Assembly: GCA_041396045.1 (NCBI GenBank)
Contig: JAWKZI010000003.1
Coordinates: 1 to 64,000 of the forward strand
Length of the DNA stretch: 64,000 bases
Direction of reading: 5' to 3'
Source of the DNA: SHZI01 sp041396045
GTDB taxonomy: Bacteria > Pseudomonadota > Gammaproteobacteria > Steroidobacterales > GCA-2729495
In this document: piece by piece, positions 19,166 to 28,832 of the stretch
Layout of the letters: every line of letters begins with the position of its first letter
Numbering within the stretch: position 1 is the stretch's first letter
Translations under genes and position numbers: made by a program
The notes under the pieces: model-generated
What the model was told of the DNA's origin: nothing
The model's input: only the letters and a program-made list of their open reading frames with translations
The model's database searches: none

Positions 19166-20044
19166 ATGGCTCCAATTCAGACAGTTGACAGTGAAGGGCG
19201 GGCCTACCGGAATGTCAGTCCGGGCCTGCGCTTCTTTCTTACCGCGCTGTTGTCACTGGCGCTGATGTTTCTCGACCACCGCGGCACTTATATGGAACAG
19301 GTCCGCACCTGGCTGGGTGCTGCGATGTACCCGTTGCAAGTCGCCATCGACTCGCCCGCTGCCGGACTCCACTGGATGCGTGAAAACCTGGCACTTCGCG
19401 AACATCTGATCACCGAGAATTCAACACTGCGCAGTCAGTCATTGAAAGACAGCGCAGAGCTGCAGCGCCTTGCCACGCTGGAAGCCGAGAATGCCCGCCT
19501 TCGGGCCCTGCTTGACTCCAGGGCGCGCATCCCCGATCGCGTCGTCGTTGGGGAAATTCTGGCTGTGGACATGGATCCGCTACGTCACCGGATCATTCTG
19601 AACCGGGGCAGCAAGGATGGCGCCTACAAGGGCCAGGCACTGATTGACGCCCGCGGCGTCGTCGGACAGATCACCCGGGATCAGGTCAACAGCTCGGAAG
19701 CCATCCTGATTACCGACCCGGATCATGCGGTGCCGGTTGAGATCGTCCGCAATGGCCTGCGTACCATTGCCGTTGGAACTGGCGATCTTGACCGGTTATC
19801 CCTGCCCTACCTGACTCGTAATGCCGACATCAAACCTGGCGATCAGCTGGTGACTTCCGGTCTGGGCGGCGCCTTTCCGGGCGGTTACCCGGTTGGCACG
19901 ATCAACCGTGTCGACGGGTCTTCGAATGATGCCTTTCTTGACGTCACCGCCACACCGGCCGCCGCTCTGGACCGGCTGCGGGAAGTTCTGCTGGTTTTCC
20001 AGTCCGCTGACGACGCCCCACCAGCGGAGGATCCCGGCGAATGA
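19166..20044 (+). CDS. mreC: rod shape-determining protein MreC
   Basis: MreC is a bitopic inner-membrane protein whose periplasmic part activates PBP2 in the elongasome. The 292-residue protein has one membrane helix (about 20-37) and then a coiled coil (about 70-115, ENSTLRSQ...LEAENARLRALLDSR). The beta-domain follows with the family motifs LNRGSKDG, GVVGQI and GGAFPGGYPVG. It is intact, unlike mreB before it and mrdA after it. The stop overlaps the mreD start (ATGA). Confidence 0.95.
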   Translation: MAPIQTVDSEGRAYRNVSPGLRFFLTALLSLALMFLDHRGTYMEQVRTWLGAAMYPLQVAIDSPAAGLHWMRENLALREHLITENSTLRSQSLKDSAELQRLATLEAENARLRALLDSRARIPDRVVVGEILAVDMDPLRHRIILNRGSKDGAYKGQALIDARGVVGQITRDQVNSSEAILITDPDHAVPVEIVRNGLRTIAVGTGDLDRLSLPYLTRNADIKPGDQLVTSGLGGAFPGGYPVGTINRVDGSSNDAFLDVTATPAAALDRLREVLLVFQSADDAPPAEDPGE

Positions 20045-20532
20045 GTGCACCGCGCTGGCCAGTCTGGTTACTTGTCCTGCTCGCCCTGGCTGCCGAATTG
20101 TTGTCGCTCCCGGTTGCGCTGCAACCGCTGCGGCCATCCTGGACCACAATGGTAGTGATTTACTGGTGCCTGATGTGGCCGGGCCGATTCGGTGTGTTCA
20201 GTGCATTCACGGTTGGCCTGATCGTAGACGTGGCTCACGGCTCGCTGCTTGGGCAGCATGCCTTCTCCCTGTCTCTGGTTGCCTACGTCGTGTTGAAGCT
20301 GCACTTGCAGATGCGGGTGTTCCCTCTGTGGCAGCTGACGTTGTCGGTGTTTGCGCTGTTGACGCTTGAGGCCTTTGCCGTGCTCTGGATCGACGGTGCC
20401 AGCGGTCGGGCCGACTTCAGTCCAGGACGCTGGGGACCCGTGCTGGCCGGCGCGCTGTTATGGCCGGTGGCCATGGCGGCCATGGACCGCTTCAGAGAAC
20501 GACTCGAAAGACGCGACTCAAGCTTTAACTGA
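20041..20532 (+). CDS. mreD: rod shape-determining protein MreD
   Basis: A 163-residue polytopic inner-membrane protein with five or six hydrophobic helices and the family segment WPGRFGVFSAFTVGLIVD (about residues 45-63). MreD works with MreC in the elongasome. The ATG overlaps the mreC stop by 4 bases, and mrdA begins 32 bases downstream. The reading frame is intact. Confidence 0.92.
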   Translation: MSAPRWPVWLLVLLALAAELLSLPVALQPLRPSWTTMVVIYWCLMWPGRFGVFSAFTVGLIVDVAHGSLLGQHAFSLSLVAYVVLKLHLQMRVFPLWQLTLSVFALLTLEAFAVLWIDGASGRADFSPGRWGPVLAGALLWPVAMAAMDRFRERLERRDSSFN

Positions 20533-20564
20533 TGACAGCTTCCCTTTAACTGGCAACCTGCGGC

Positions 20565-22465
20565 ATGGCACGGACGCTACGCATCAAGGACCACTGGCGG
20601 GAGCAACAGCTCTTTACGGGCCGTTTGCTGGTTGCGCTCGTTGCCGTGCTCAGCCTCACGGGCCTGGTCGTCGCTCGTCTTGTACAGCTGCAGATCAACC
20701 AGTTCGAGTACTTTTCCGCCCAGTCCAGCGGCAACCGGATTCGCGTGCAACCGATTCCGCCGATCCGTGGGCTGATCCTGGACCGGAACGAGCAGGTGCT
20801 GGCGGAAAACACGCCCAGCTATCAGCTTGAAATGACGCGTGAGCAGGTCCCGGACATGGCGGATACCCTGAAGCGTCTGGTCGCTACCGGGATCATCGAC
20901 GAAGAGGATACCTGGAACTAAAGGAGCAGATTGCCAGCCGCCGCAGCTTCTCGATACGGTGGTCGCCGAGCGTTCACCGATGGCGAACTGGCGGTATTCA
21001 GCGCGGCGGCTGCAGTTTCCGGGTGTTTCACATCCGCGCCTGTGGCTCTGGCTGTCGCAGCTATCCGTATGGCCGGCCGCAGCGCATGTTCTGGGTTATT
21101 GATGTTGGAGGCATCAGCGATGGCGACAAAAAGACTCTGGATACGGCGGCATACGCCGCACAAACGGCTATCGGCAAAGGTTTCGCAGAGCGCAGTTTCG
21201 AAGCAGCGTTACATGGCACTTCCGGTCACGAAGACGTGGTCGTCAATGCACGGACGCAAAATGCAGTTGCTGATCGCGTGCCGTCGCTGCCGGGCCGCGA
21301 TGTCATTCTTACGATTGACCTCAAGACCCAACTGGCCGCAGACACGGCACTGCAGGGCTGGCGAGGGGCCGCGGTGGCCATCGACCCGCACAACGGCGAA
21401 GTACTGGCCCTGGCCAGCACACCGGCGTATGACCTGAATGCGATCAGTGTGACTCAGCTGCCGGGCATATCTTGCGCTTCAGCAGACATCGACTCGTTGT
21501 TCAACTGCACTGGTGCGCGACAGTATCCGCTCCGGTTCCACGATCGGGCTGATCGCTGGCCTGGCTGTCTGCACTACGGCGTCATGACGCTGGAAAACGT
21601 AGCTTCGCCGCGGTTCCTTCAGCTTTTCCTGCCTGCAGCAGTCACGCTACCGTGATCAGGAAGCCCGTGGCGCCGGGCGGCAGCGTGACCTGTACAGCGC
21701 CATCGAACAATCCTGCGATGTCTACTTCTATACCGCCGCCCAGGGCCTGGCAGGCTGATCGAATGGCCGGCTTCCTGAAGACCTTCGGCTCCGGGTGCCG
21801 TAACCGGGCTGGATATCGGCGGCGAACAATCCGGCCGGTGCCCACGCCCGCCTGGAAAAATCACCACTTTCGGCAGCGCCGCCGCCAATCAGGTGTGGTT
21901 TCCGGGTGAAACCGTGATTGCCGGTGGTCATGGCTGTGGCTATGTGCTGGTCACGCCGCTGCAGCTCGCCCATGCCACCGCGACTATCGCCGCGCGCGGG
22001 CAGCAAGCTTCGAGCCCACGCTGTCACGAAAGGCACGCGGGATCCTGTGCCACCGGCCAGGTTGAATACCAGGCACCGAAACCCTGCCCCCGATTCCGGA
22101 AACCGACCCGCATATTGGGACGCTATTATCGAAGGCATGCACGGCGGTCAAGGTGCAGGGACCACGGGGTACAGGATGCGGTGGCATGCGTGCGCCCTGG
22201 CCGGTTGCCGCGCAAGAGCGGGGACGGCACAGGTTTCTACGCCGCTGCGCAAAACCAGAAATACGCGATGCCAGGAAGTCGACGAAAGGCGCCGTGACCG
22301 GCGTACTGTTGTGGCATTCGCGCCGCTGGATGACCCGCGTATCAAGCTGTCGCAGCTATTGAGAATGGCGAGGGTGGCAGCGGTGGTGGCAGCGCCGATC
22401 GCGCTGGCCGTGATGGAAGGTACCCTGGCGGCGCACCTGAAACGCCGATGAAAGACGCAGGATGA
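20565..22465 (+). pseudogene. mrdA: penicillin-binding protein 2 (PBP2), many frameshifts
   Basis: PBP2 is the transpeptidase of side-wall synthesis, anchored in the inner membrane. The N-terminus is clean to about 20920: a membrane helix at residues 22-40, then PPIRGLILDRNEQVLAENTPSYQLE. After that the frame changes repeatedly. Recognisable pieces in different frames are GRDVILTIDLKTQLAADTAL, AAVAIDPHNGEVLALASTPAYDLN, DVYFYTAAQGLG, TPLQLAHATATIAARG and KSGTAQV. The last of these is the KTG-type motif region. The span equals about 633 codons, the usual PBP2 length, and the stop overlaps the rodA start. It lies in noisy block 2. Confidence 0.85.
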
Positions 22466-24440
22466 GTACACCCTGATACGGGCAACAGCTCTGAACCCCG
22501 TCACCGGGTCGAGCAGGCTCGCCGGCGACTGTTGCGCTTCATGCACCTGGACACCTGGTTGCTGGCCGGGATTGGCGGCGCGGCTGCTGCTGGTCGGCCT
22601 GCTGGCGCTTTACAGCGCCGAAGGCCAGCAAATCGACGAACTCTTCGATCGCGGCTGCAAAATGCGTATGCTGGTGGCATTCAGCCTTGCTCGTCATGGC
22701 TATGCAAATCGACCCGGCGTGGCTGCGACGCATCGCCACTTCGGTATACCGTCGGTCTGTTGTTGCTGGTTCTGGTTTGCCGGCGATATCGGCAAGGGAG
22801 CCCAGCGCTGGGCTGGACCTCGGTGTCCGTTTCAGCCCGGAAACGCGAAACCTGTGTGCCACCGACCTTTTGTGTTGCTGGTTGACGATCGTCGCTGCCG
22901 CCATCGTTCGGGGCATTGCTCTGATCATACAATGCTGGCGCTGCCCATCGGATTGATAGCGATCCGTCCAGCCGAACCGGCACCGCCATCCTGATCGTAC
23001 TTTCTGGCAGCGTGGTGGTGTTTCTGGCAGGTTTGAGCTGGCGCTTACATTCCCAGGACATTGCGCTGGCTGGCGCGGCCATGCCGGCCCTGTGGCTTGT
23101 CATGCACGATTACCAGCGCAAGCGCATTCTGACTCTGCTCAACCCCGAGAGCGACCTCCGCTCGGCGCCGGTTGGTCACATCATTCAGTCGAATTGCTAT
23201 AGGTTCGGGTGGCGTTTGGCAAGGGCTTACCTGCACGCAGGGCCAACTTCGACTCGCCTGAACGACACATGATTATCTGCCGTCATCGAGAATTCGGGAT
23301 TGTTGTTTTTGCCCTTGACGTTGTTGTCCCTGTAATTTTTTCGTTGATCGTTGGTCGCGACCTTATATTGCCGCAAATGCACTGGACACCTACTGCGCTT
23401 GCCGGCCGGGGCCTCAGCATCACGTTCTTCTTTATGTGTTCGTCAATACAGCAGCAATGGTCATGGCAGGATTCGTCGTCGGCGTCCTGCCGCTGGTCAG
23501 CGCTGCGCGCCATCGATGGTGAACGGCGGGTTTCGGTATTCTGATGTCCATTCAAACTTCACCGGAAACTTGTCGCTCGATGATCCCGTCCTCAATTGGC
23601 CGGAGCGAGCAGCGGCATCTATTGTTGCGCTGACCTCGGTTACCGCCACCACGTTGCTGCCAACGCCGGCAGCTTTGCCTGACTCCGAGCCGGCCGATGT
23701 CCAGGCGTTCATGATCAACTGGTGGCAAGGCTTCTTGAAGCGGCCCGCGTCCGGAAGGCTCAGGCGTGGAATCACGACAAAGCATTCTGGACGCCATCAG
23801 CCGTCCGGCAGAGAAGGTCAAGCCCTGGTCCGAGTACCGCGGCATCTTCCTGACGCCCCGACGTATCAGTGCCGGTAGCGATTTACCGCGAACATGCTCC
23901 CCGCGTAGATTGCGCCAGGTGTCTGCCAGCACCGGAGTCTGGCCGAATGCGTGATCACTGCCATCCTCGGTGTCGAAACCTTTATGGCACCTGACCGGAA
24001 CCTTTCCCGCTGTAGCTTCGCACCGTCGACGCTGGCCTTCGACTATCCGCCACGCAGCGACTTCTTCGCCGCGAGTTGCGCAACCTGTTTCTGCTGGTTC
24101 GCGAGGAACGAACTGGATATCAACGTAAGATTTTATGCCTACGCCGGCGCACTGGGTCCGCCGCAGTTCATTCCCAGCAGTTACCTGAATTTTGCCGTGT
24201 GGGATTGGCGATGGCGATGGTCGCCGCGGGATCTTCCAGAACGACATCACGGCGAGCGTCGCCAACTACTTCAAGGTGCACAACTGGCGGTGCGGTCAGC
24301 CGGTGGCTACGCGTGCGCAACGGTTGAAGTTACGGCTATACTCCGCCAGCTCAAGGTGTGCTTGAGCTGAAAGATACCGTAGGGTCGCTGGCTCGCCAGG
24401 GCGTCATTCACCACCGACTCGCCGGACACAAGCGCCGGCC
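20920..24440. other. indel-rich block 2 (probable consensus errors)
   Basis: Most of mrdA, all of rodA and most of mltB are broken by frequent small indels. Near its 3' end rodA becomes IQTHRKLVAR followed by TGA if a single extra T is removed. The rodA-mltB ATGA overlap is preserved, as is the mrdA-rodA overlap. The frame is clean again from about 24440 through rlpA, dacA and dat. Confidence 0.8.
22462..23583 (+). pseudogene. rodA: SEDS peptidoglycan glycosyltransferase RodA, many frameshifts
   Basis: RodA polymerises glycan strands in the elongasome with PBP2. The ATG at 22462 overlaps the mrdA stop. Pieces such as RRRLLRFMHLDTWLL, VNTAAMVMAGF and AGFGILMSIQTHRKLVAR are read in different frames. 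The last one ends in TGA at 23581-23583, overlapping the mltB start. The span is 374 codons, normal for RodA. Family identity comes from this ending, from operon position between mrdA and mltB, and from the hydrophobic character of the pieces. Confidence 0.75.
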
Positions 24441-24623
24441 ATGCTCGTCACGATGGATGGCCAGGACGGTACCGAATACTGGGTGGGCTTCCAGAACTAT
24501 TACACGATCACCCGATACAACCGCAGCACAATGTACGCACTCGCTGTGTTTCAGTTGAGTGAGGCCATTTCTGCCGGCGTCGGTAACGATGCAACGCATA
24601 GCTCGGTAAACAATGCCCCATGA
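23580..24623 (+). pseudogene. mltB: lytic murein transglycosylase B (MltB family), many frameshifts
   Basis: MltB-type enzymes cleave the glycan strand of peptidoglycan to 1,6-anhydro-muropeptides in the periplasm. Recognisable pieces in different frames are a signal-peptide-like stretch (ASIVALTSVTATTLLPTPAA), VITAILGVETF (containing the catalytic Glu), GTFPV..ATLAFDYPPRSDFF, YAGALGPPQFIPSSYLNFAV and EYWVGFQNYYTITRYNRSTM near the C-terminus. About 348 codons separate the ATG, which overlaps the rodA stop, from the TGA at 24623. Its usual position before rlpA supports the call. The last ~180 bases are in one clean frame. Confidence 0.8.
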
Positions 24624-24633
24624 CACTACTCGC

Positions 24634-25575
24634 ATGAAAATCCTGGCCCGGTGCGCTCTGTGGTGGGTCTTGTGCGGCAGCCTGGGCACCATATTGACCG
24701 GCTGTGTTGCTACGGGATGGCACGACGACAAGGGCAACGCGGCGGGATCCGCTGATCGCTCAACGGGTGCCCCATCAACAACTGGTGACAAGGCAGCGTC
24801 GACTACCGGATCCGGCGACAGCACCAAAACAGATTCCTCGGCGCGGCCGAGCGCTGGCAACCCGCCCTTCTACGAAGTCTTCGGCAAGCGCTATTTCGTC
24901 ATGCCGAACAGCGAGGGCTATCGGGAGAAGGGCATTGCTTCCTGGTATGGCGAACCGTTCCACGGCCGGCGTACATCCAGCGGCGCCGTCTACGACATGT
25001 ACGGCCTGACCGCCGCCCACAAAACCCTGCCGCTGCCGTCGATGGTGCGCGTTACCAACCTGGAATCGGGGCGCAGCGTCGTCGTCACCGTGAACGACCG
25101 CGGGCCGTTCGTGAATGACCGGATTATCGATTTGTCCTATGCCGCTGCCAAAGAACTGGGCATGGTCGATGCCGGCACGTGCAAGGTGGAAGTCGAAGTG
25201 ATCGCCGGATTGTCGAGCGCCGCACCTGTGGTCCTGGAATCGATCAACAAAAACAGCCAGATTGCTTCAGTTGCACCGGCAAGTTCGTCTGCAGAATCCA
25301 TCGTGGTGCCGACTCCCGTTCCGGTCGAGCGTCTGTTCATGCAGGTTGGCGCCTTCGGCGACCAGACCAATGCCAGCCGCCTCAAGGCACAACTGGAGTC
25401 AAATGGTGTCAGCAACGTGGTCATCCGCTACGATGATGGCAGCAATCCGGCCATGTACCGGGTCCGTATCGGACCTATAGAGGATTCCAACGAATACGAT
25501 GCGCTGGCCTCGCGGGTGGCCTCGCTGCGTATTGCCAACCCCCGGCTCGTCACGGAGTCCTCCGTACCTCCCTGA
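24634..25575 (+). CDS. rlpA: septal ring lytic transglycosylase RlpA (lipoprotein)
   Basis: RlpA is an outer-membrane lipoprotein that cleaves glycan strands lacking stem peptides. The start at 24634 (MKILARC) is preferred over an ATG 21 bases upstream because it gives a compact lipoprotein signal with the lipobox LTGC (Cys about residue 26). A double-psi beta-barrel domain follows (EKGIASWYGEPFHGRRTSSG, then AAHKTLPLPS, VNDRGPFVNDRIIDLS). A C-terminal SPOR domain (about 240-313, MQVGAFGDQTNASRLKAQL) binds denuded peptidoglycan at the septum. It is intact and sits between mltB and dacA as usual. Confidence 0.93.
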   Translation: MKILARCALWWVLCGSLGTILTGCVATGWHDDKGNAAGSADRSTGAPSTTGDKAASTTGSGDSTKTDSSARPSAGNPPFYEVFGKRYFVMPNSEGYREKGIASWYGEPFHGRRTSSGAVYDMYGLTAAHKTLPLPSMVRVTNLESGRSVVVTVNDRGPFVNDRIIDLSYAAAKELGMVDAGTCKVEVEVIAGLSSAAPVVLESINKNSQIASVAPASSSAESIVVPTPVPVERLFMQVGAFGDQTNASRLKAQLESNGVSNVVIRYDDGSNPAMYRVRIGPIEDSNEYDALASRVASLRIANPRLVTESSVPP

Positions 25576-25637
25576 CACGCTGTCAAAGCTGATCGTGGGC
25601 TGGTCGCCGGAATTTTCTGTTACAGGAGTTCGTTCCA

Positions 25638-26780
25638 ATGATTTTGAGACTGCTGGTCTGTCTGTTCTTGCTGAATGCCGGCGCCAACATCGCACTGGCA
25701 GCCGACGGCACGGTAGTGCCCCCGCCCCCGACAATCTCGGCAAAGTCCTATCTGCTGGCAGACCACAACAGTGGCCGCGTTCTGGCCAGCCTGGATCCTG
25801 ACCAGCGTATCGAGCCCGCGAGCATTACCAAACTGATGACGGCCTACGTCGTTTTCCGCAGCATCCGTGACAAGCGGGTCAGCCTCGACGACCCGGTATT
25901 GATCAGCGAAGCAGCGTGGCGCACTGAAGGGTCGCGATCGTTCGTCAAGCTGGGCGATCGGGTTCCGCTGTCGGTCCTGCTTCAGGGCACGATCATTCAG
26001 TCGGGCAACGATGCCAGTGTGGCACTGGCCGAGCACGTTTCCGGCAGTGAGTCTGCTTTCGCCGACCTGATGAATGTCTACGCAAAAGAACTGGGCATGA
26101 CCCACACGAATTTTCGCAATGCCACCGGGCTTCCGGATCCAGATCACTACACCACGGCGACTGACATTCTCAAAATGGCGAATGCCCTCATCAGCGATTT
26201 CCCGGAATACTACGGCTGGTATTCCCAGAAGGAATTCACGTGGAACGGAATCACCCAGGGAAATCGCAACGGGTTGCTATCGCGTGATTCGACCGTGGAC
26301 GGCATGAAGACGGGGCATACGGATGCTGCCGGTTACTGTCTGGTCTCGTCGGCCAAGCGGGACGGGATGCGGCTGATCTCCATCGTACTGGGCACCGATA
26401 GTACTCGTGCCCGGGAACAGGACTCCCAGGCACTTCTCAATTACGGCTTCCGGTTCTATGAGACGAAGCTGCTGCTGCCGGCCGGCAAGCCGCTGGCCGA
26501 AACCCGGGTGTGGAAAGGCGAGCAGGAAATCACCGATATCGGTGTGAACCGGGACGTCTGGGTGACTGTACCGCGCGGCAGTGCCGACAAGCTGGAGCCG
26601 GTCTATACCTTGCCTGCCAAGGTCATCGCGCCGCTGGATCCCGCTGTTGAACTCGGCAAGGTCCGGGTCAGCCTGGATGGCAAAACCATCGCGGAGGCTG
26701 GTGTCTATCCCCTGCATGCGGTCCCCACCGGCTCCCTCTGGCAGCAGGCACGTGACTCTGCGCTGCTCTGGTTTGAATGA
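25638..26780 (+). CDS. dacA: D-alanyl-D-alanine carboxypeptidase (PBP5/6 type)
   Basis: This enzyme trims the terminal D-Ala from pentapeptides at the periplasmic face. The 380-residue protein has a signal peptide (cleavage about residue 21, after ALA). The three penicillin-binding motifs are S62-x-x-K65 (SITK), S122-G-N124 and K224-T-G. A C-terminal beta domain and an amphipathic end helix for membrane attachment complete it. An AGGAGTTC-type ribosome site precedes the ATG, and the stop overlaps the next gene's ATG (ATGA, 26777-26780). Confidence 0.95.
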   Translation: MILRLLVCLFLLNAGANIALAADGTVVPPPPTISAKSYLLADHNSGRVLASLDPDQRIEPASITKLMTAYVVFRSIRDKRVSLDDPVLISEAAWRTEGSRSFVKLGDRVPLSVLLQGTIIQSGNDASVALAEHVSGSESAFADLMNVYAKELGMTHTNFRNATGLPDPDHYTTATDILKMANALISDFPEYYGWYSQKEFTWNGITQGNRNGLLSRDSTVDGMKTGHTDAAGYCLVSSAKRDGMRLISIVLGTDSTRAREQDSQALLNYGFRFYETKLLLPAGKPLAETRVWKGEQEITDIGVNRDVWVTVPRGSADKLEPVYTLPAKVIAPLDPAVELGKVRVSLDGKTIAEAGVYPLHAVPTGSLWQQARDSALLWFE

Positions 26781-27655
26781 GACTACCGACAATGGCTGCA
26801 CCTCTGCCCACCACCTGGTTCAATGGCGCGTTCATGCCGCTGTCCGAGGTGCGCGTCTCTCCGCTGGATCGTGCTTTCCTCTACGGCGATGCGGTCTACG
26901 AGGTAATTCCGGTGTTTGCCGGTTGCAGTTTCCTCCTTGAGGCGCATCTCAATCGTCTGGAACGCAGCCTCGCCGCGATAGAAATCCGGAACCCCTACTC
27001 CCGTACTGACTGGCAATCGCTGATCAGCGAGCTCATTGAGCGCAATGGCGGCGGCAACGTCGCTGTCTATCTGCAGGTGAGTCGCGGCGCAGACATCGGA
27101 CGCGATCACTCGTTTCCCGGCGAACACGTGCCACCAACGGTATTTGGCATGGTGACACCGATCCCGGAGCCGCATCCCGATCAACATGGAATCCGGGCAA
27201 TTACCTGTCAGGACGAGCGCTGGAGTCGCTGCGACATCAAATCCACGGCACTGCTCGCCAACGTCCTGGCTCGCCAGAAGGCCCGACAGGCTGGCGCCGG
27301 CGAAGCCCTGCTGCTGCGCAATGGTCAGCTGACGGAAGGCTCGGCAAGCTCGGTCATTATCGTCGAGCGCGGCACGCTGATCCGGCGACCCTCAGGCCCG
27401 GAGGTACTCCCCGGCACAACCACTGACTCGATCTTCGCGCTGGCACGCGAGTGCGGGCTTGGCTGCAATGACGAACTCATTCCCGAGTCCCGGCTGCGGC
27501 ACGCCGACGAGATCTGGATCGCCTCCGCCACACGCGGCGTAGTCCCGGTGGTAACACTTGATGATCAGCCTGTTGGCAATGGCACCCCTGGCCCGATATG
27601 GCGCAAGGTCGCTGCAGCCTTCAAGGCAGCCCGATCGGTCGGCGTTCCGGCGTGA
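26777..27655 (+). CDS. dat: D-amino acid aminotransferase (class IV PLP)
   Basis: A 292-residue class IV aminotransferase of the D-alanine/branched-chain aminotransferase family. It has FNGAFMPLSEVRVSPLDRAFLYGD at the N-terminus, the catalytic lysine in CDIKSTALLANVLA and the PLP-phosphate segment LTEGSASSVIIVE. The position between dacA and ybeD supports D-amino-acid aminotransferase, which makes D-Glu/D-Ala precursors or supports their turnover. The start overlaps the dacA stop, and a second ATG 15 bases downstream is also possible. Substrate preference cannot be proved from sequence. Confidence 0.88.
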   Translation: MRLPTMAAPLPTTWFNGAFMPLSEVRVSPLDRAFLYGDAVYEVIPVFAGCSFLLEAHLNRLERSLAAIEIRNPYSRTDWQSLISELIERNGGGNVAVYLQVSRGADIGRDHSFPGEHVPPTVFGMVTPIPEPHPDQHGIRAITCQDERWSRCDIKSTALLANVLARQKARQAGAGEALLLRNGQLTEGSASSVIIVERGTLIRRPSGPEVLPGTTTDSIFALARECGLGCNDELIPESRLRHADEIWIASATRGVVPVVTLDDQPVGNGTPGPIWRKVAAAFKAARSVGVPA

Positions 27656-27915
27656 ACGACGAAAGCCTGCTGGAGTTCCCCTGCAGTTTCCCGCTCAAGG
27701 TGATGGGCAACAATCAGCCCGACTTTGAACAGTTTGTTGTAGAGATCGTGCGCACTCACACCGGTTCGACGACCCTGGACCAGGTCAGCAGCCGACCCAG
27801 CCGCAATGCACGTTACCTGGCCGTGACCGTGACGTTTACGGCCACCAGCAAGGCACAGCTCGATGACATTTACCGCGCACTCAGTGGTAGCGAGCGGGTT
27901 TTGTTCCTGCTTTGA
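27652..27915 (+). CDS. ybeD: DUF493 family protein YbeD
   Basis: An 87-residue protein with the compact ferredoxin-like DUF493 fold (LLEFPCSFPLKVMGNN at the N-terminus, then VTVTFTATSKAQLDDIYRALSG). Its function is unknown; an allosteric role towards lipoate or amino-acid metabolism has been proposed for the E. coli protein. The GTG start overlaps the dat stop by 4 bases (GTGA). It sits directly before lipB, as in many gammaproteobacteria. Confidence 0.9.
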   Translation: MNDESLLEFPCSFPLKVMGNNQPDFEQFVVEIVRTHTGSTTLDQVSSRPSRNARYLAVTVTFTATSKAQLDDIYRALSGSERVLFLL

Positions 27916-27930
27916 TCAAACGGCCAGACA

Positions 27931-28577
27931 ATGAATAACCCGGCCGCCAGCTTGCCTCCACCCGTGATAGTCCGACACCGCGACGGGCTGAGCGACTACG
28001 TCTCTACCTGGAAAGAAATGCGCGATTTCACCGCGCAACGCGGCCCGGAGTCGCCTGACGAAATCTGGCTGCTCCAGCATCCACCGGTATACACCCAAGG
28101 ACTGAACGGCCAGGCCAGACATCTGTTGTCAGCGGGCCAGATTCCGGTTGTGCAGACCGATCGCGGCGGCAGATCACGTATCACGGCCCCGGACAACTGG
28201 TCATTTACCTGCTCCTGGATCTTGCGCGTGCCGGCTGTGGCATTCGTGACGTGGTATCAGCGCTGGAAAACTCGGTCATTGCCCTGGTCGAACCGTGGGG
28301 CATACGGGCACTGGCCCGCCGGGAAGCACCTGGTGTCTACGTCGACGGGGCTGCTGGCCAGCATCGGCCTGCGCGTTCGCCGCGGCTGCACCTATCACGG
28401 ACTCGCCCTGAACGTGCACAACGATCTCGCACCCTTCTCCGGCATCAATTCCTGCGGTCAGCCGGGACTCACGGCGACATCGCTGAAGCCCTTGGCGCAC
28501 CCACCGGCCTCGACGCCGTGGGTACAGCGCTGGCTGACATTCTCCTGAACACGCTCGGCCTTCAGGCTGCAACCTAG
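27931..28577 (+). pseudogene. lipB: octanoyltransferase LipB, frameshifted
   Basis: LipB transfers octanoate from acyl carrier protein to lipoate-dependent enzymes. The N-terminal third (DEIWLLQHPPVYTQGLNGQARH, then VVQTDRGG) is clean. At about 28168 the frame shifts, and the expected QITYHGPGQLVIYLLLDLAR continues in another frame. Near 28340 it returns to the first frame with LRVRRGCTYHGLALNV, and near 28460 it shifts again to THGDIAEALGAPTGLDAV, ending at 28577. The span is about 216 codons, a normal LipB length. No lipA follows, unlike in many relatives. At least three indels in 300 bases again suggest sequence error. Confidence 0.82.
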
Positions 28578-28692
28578 CCTCGCAGTACCGCTGTCAGGCT
28601 CGCTCGATCTCGCAGGCACTCCGTAGGCCGCGTGCCGTCGGTGTCGATAGGACTTCGATCACCTCCACAGCGAGCGGCAGCGTGGCGGTGTC

Positions 28693-28732
28693 CCTTCCGC
28701 CGAAAAGAGCGTGCCGCACGCCAGGCGGAAGG
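28693..28732. terminator. nested-hairpin terminator between lipB and murU
   Basis: A perfect 9-base inverted repeat (CCTTCCGCC and GGCGGAAGG) encloses a second perfect 6-base hairpin (GCGTGC and GCACGC at 28709-28721). It lies in the 250-base gap between two convergent genes and is followed by ATTT. A bidirectional terminator is the simplest reading; there is no long T tract. Otherwise this gap holds no gene. Confidence 0.5.
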
Positions 28733-28806
28733 ATTTCCCGCCGGGATGCCGCGGGCTACGGAGTGCACTCGCCGGCCAAGTCGCGGGCTACAGAGCACGC
28801 TTCAGA

Positions 28807-28832
28807 TCGCGGCTGAAGCCGCAGCTGCTACG
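28807..28832. repeat. REP-like palindromic element
   Basis: The sequence contains GCGGCTGAAGCCGC followed by AGCTGCTAC. Read on the other strand it resembles the dispersed GTAGGAGCGGCTTCAGCCGCGA-type element found in many gammaproteobacteria. Shorter matches to its GGAGCGGCT end are visible in other intergenic spots of this window (for example about 36403 and 51291). Only this copy has the central palindrome, so the repeat status is tentative. Confidence 0.35.

Noticed and set aside
17000..24440. Genuine pseudogenisation of the cell-shape and GatCAB genes (reductive evolution or cell-wall loss)
   Set aside because: Gene lengths, start/stop overlaps and conserved peptides are all preserved, mreC, mreD, rlpA and dacA are intact, and the indel density is that of unpolished reads.
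28578..28827. CRISPR-like or tandem repeat array between lipB and murU
   Set aside because: Only single inverted repeats and one degenerate REP-like element are present; there are no regularly spaced direct repeats.
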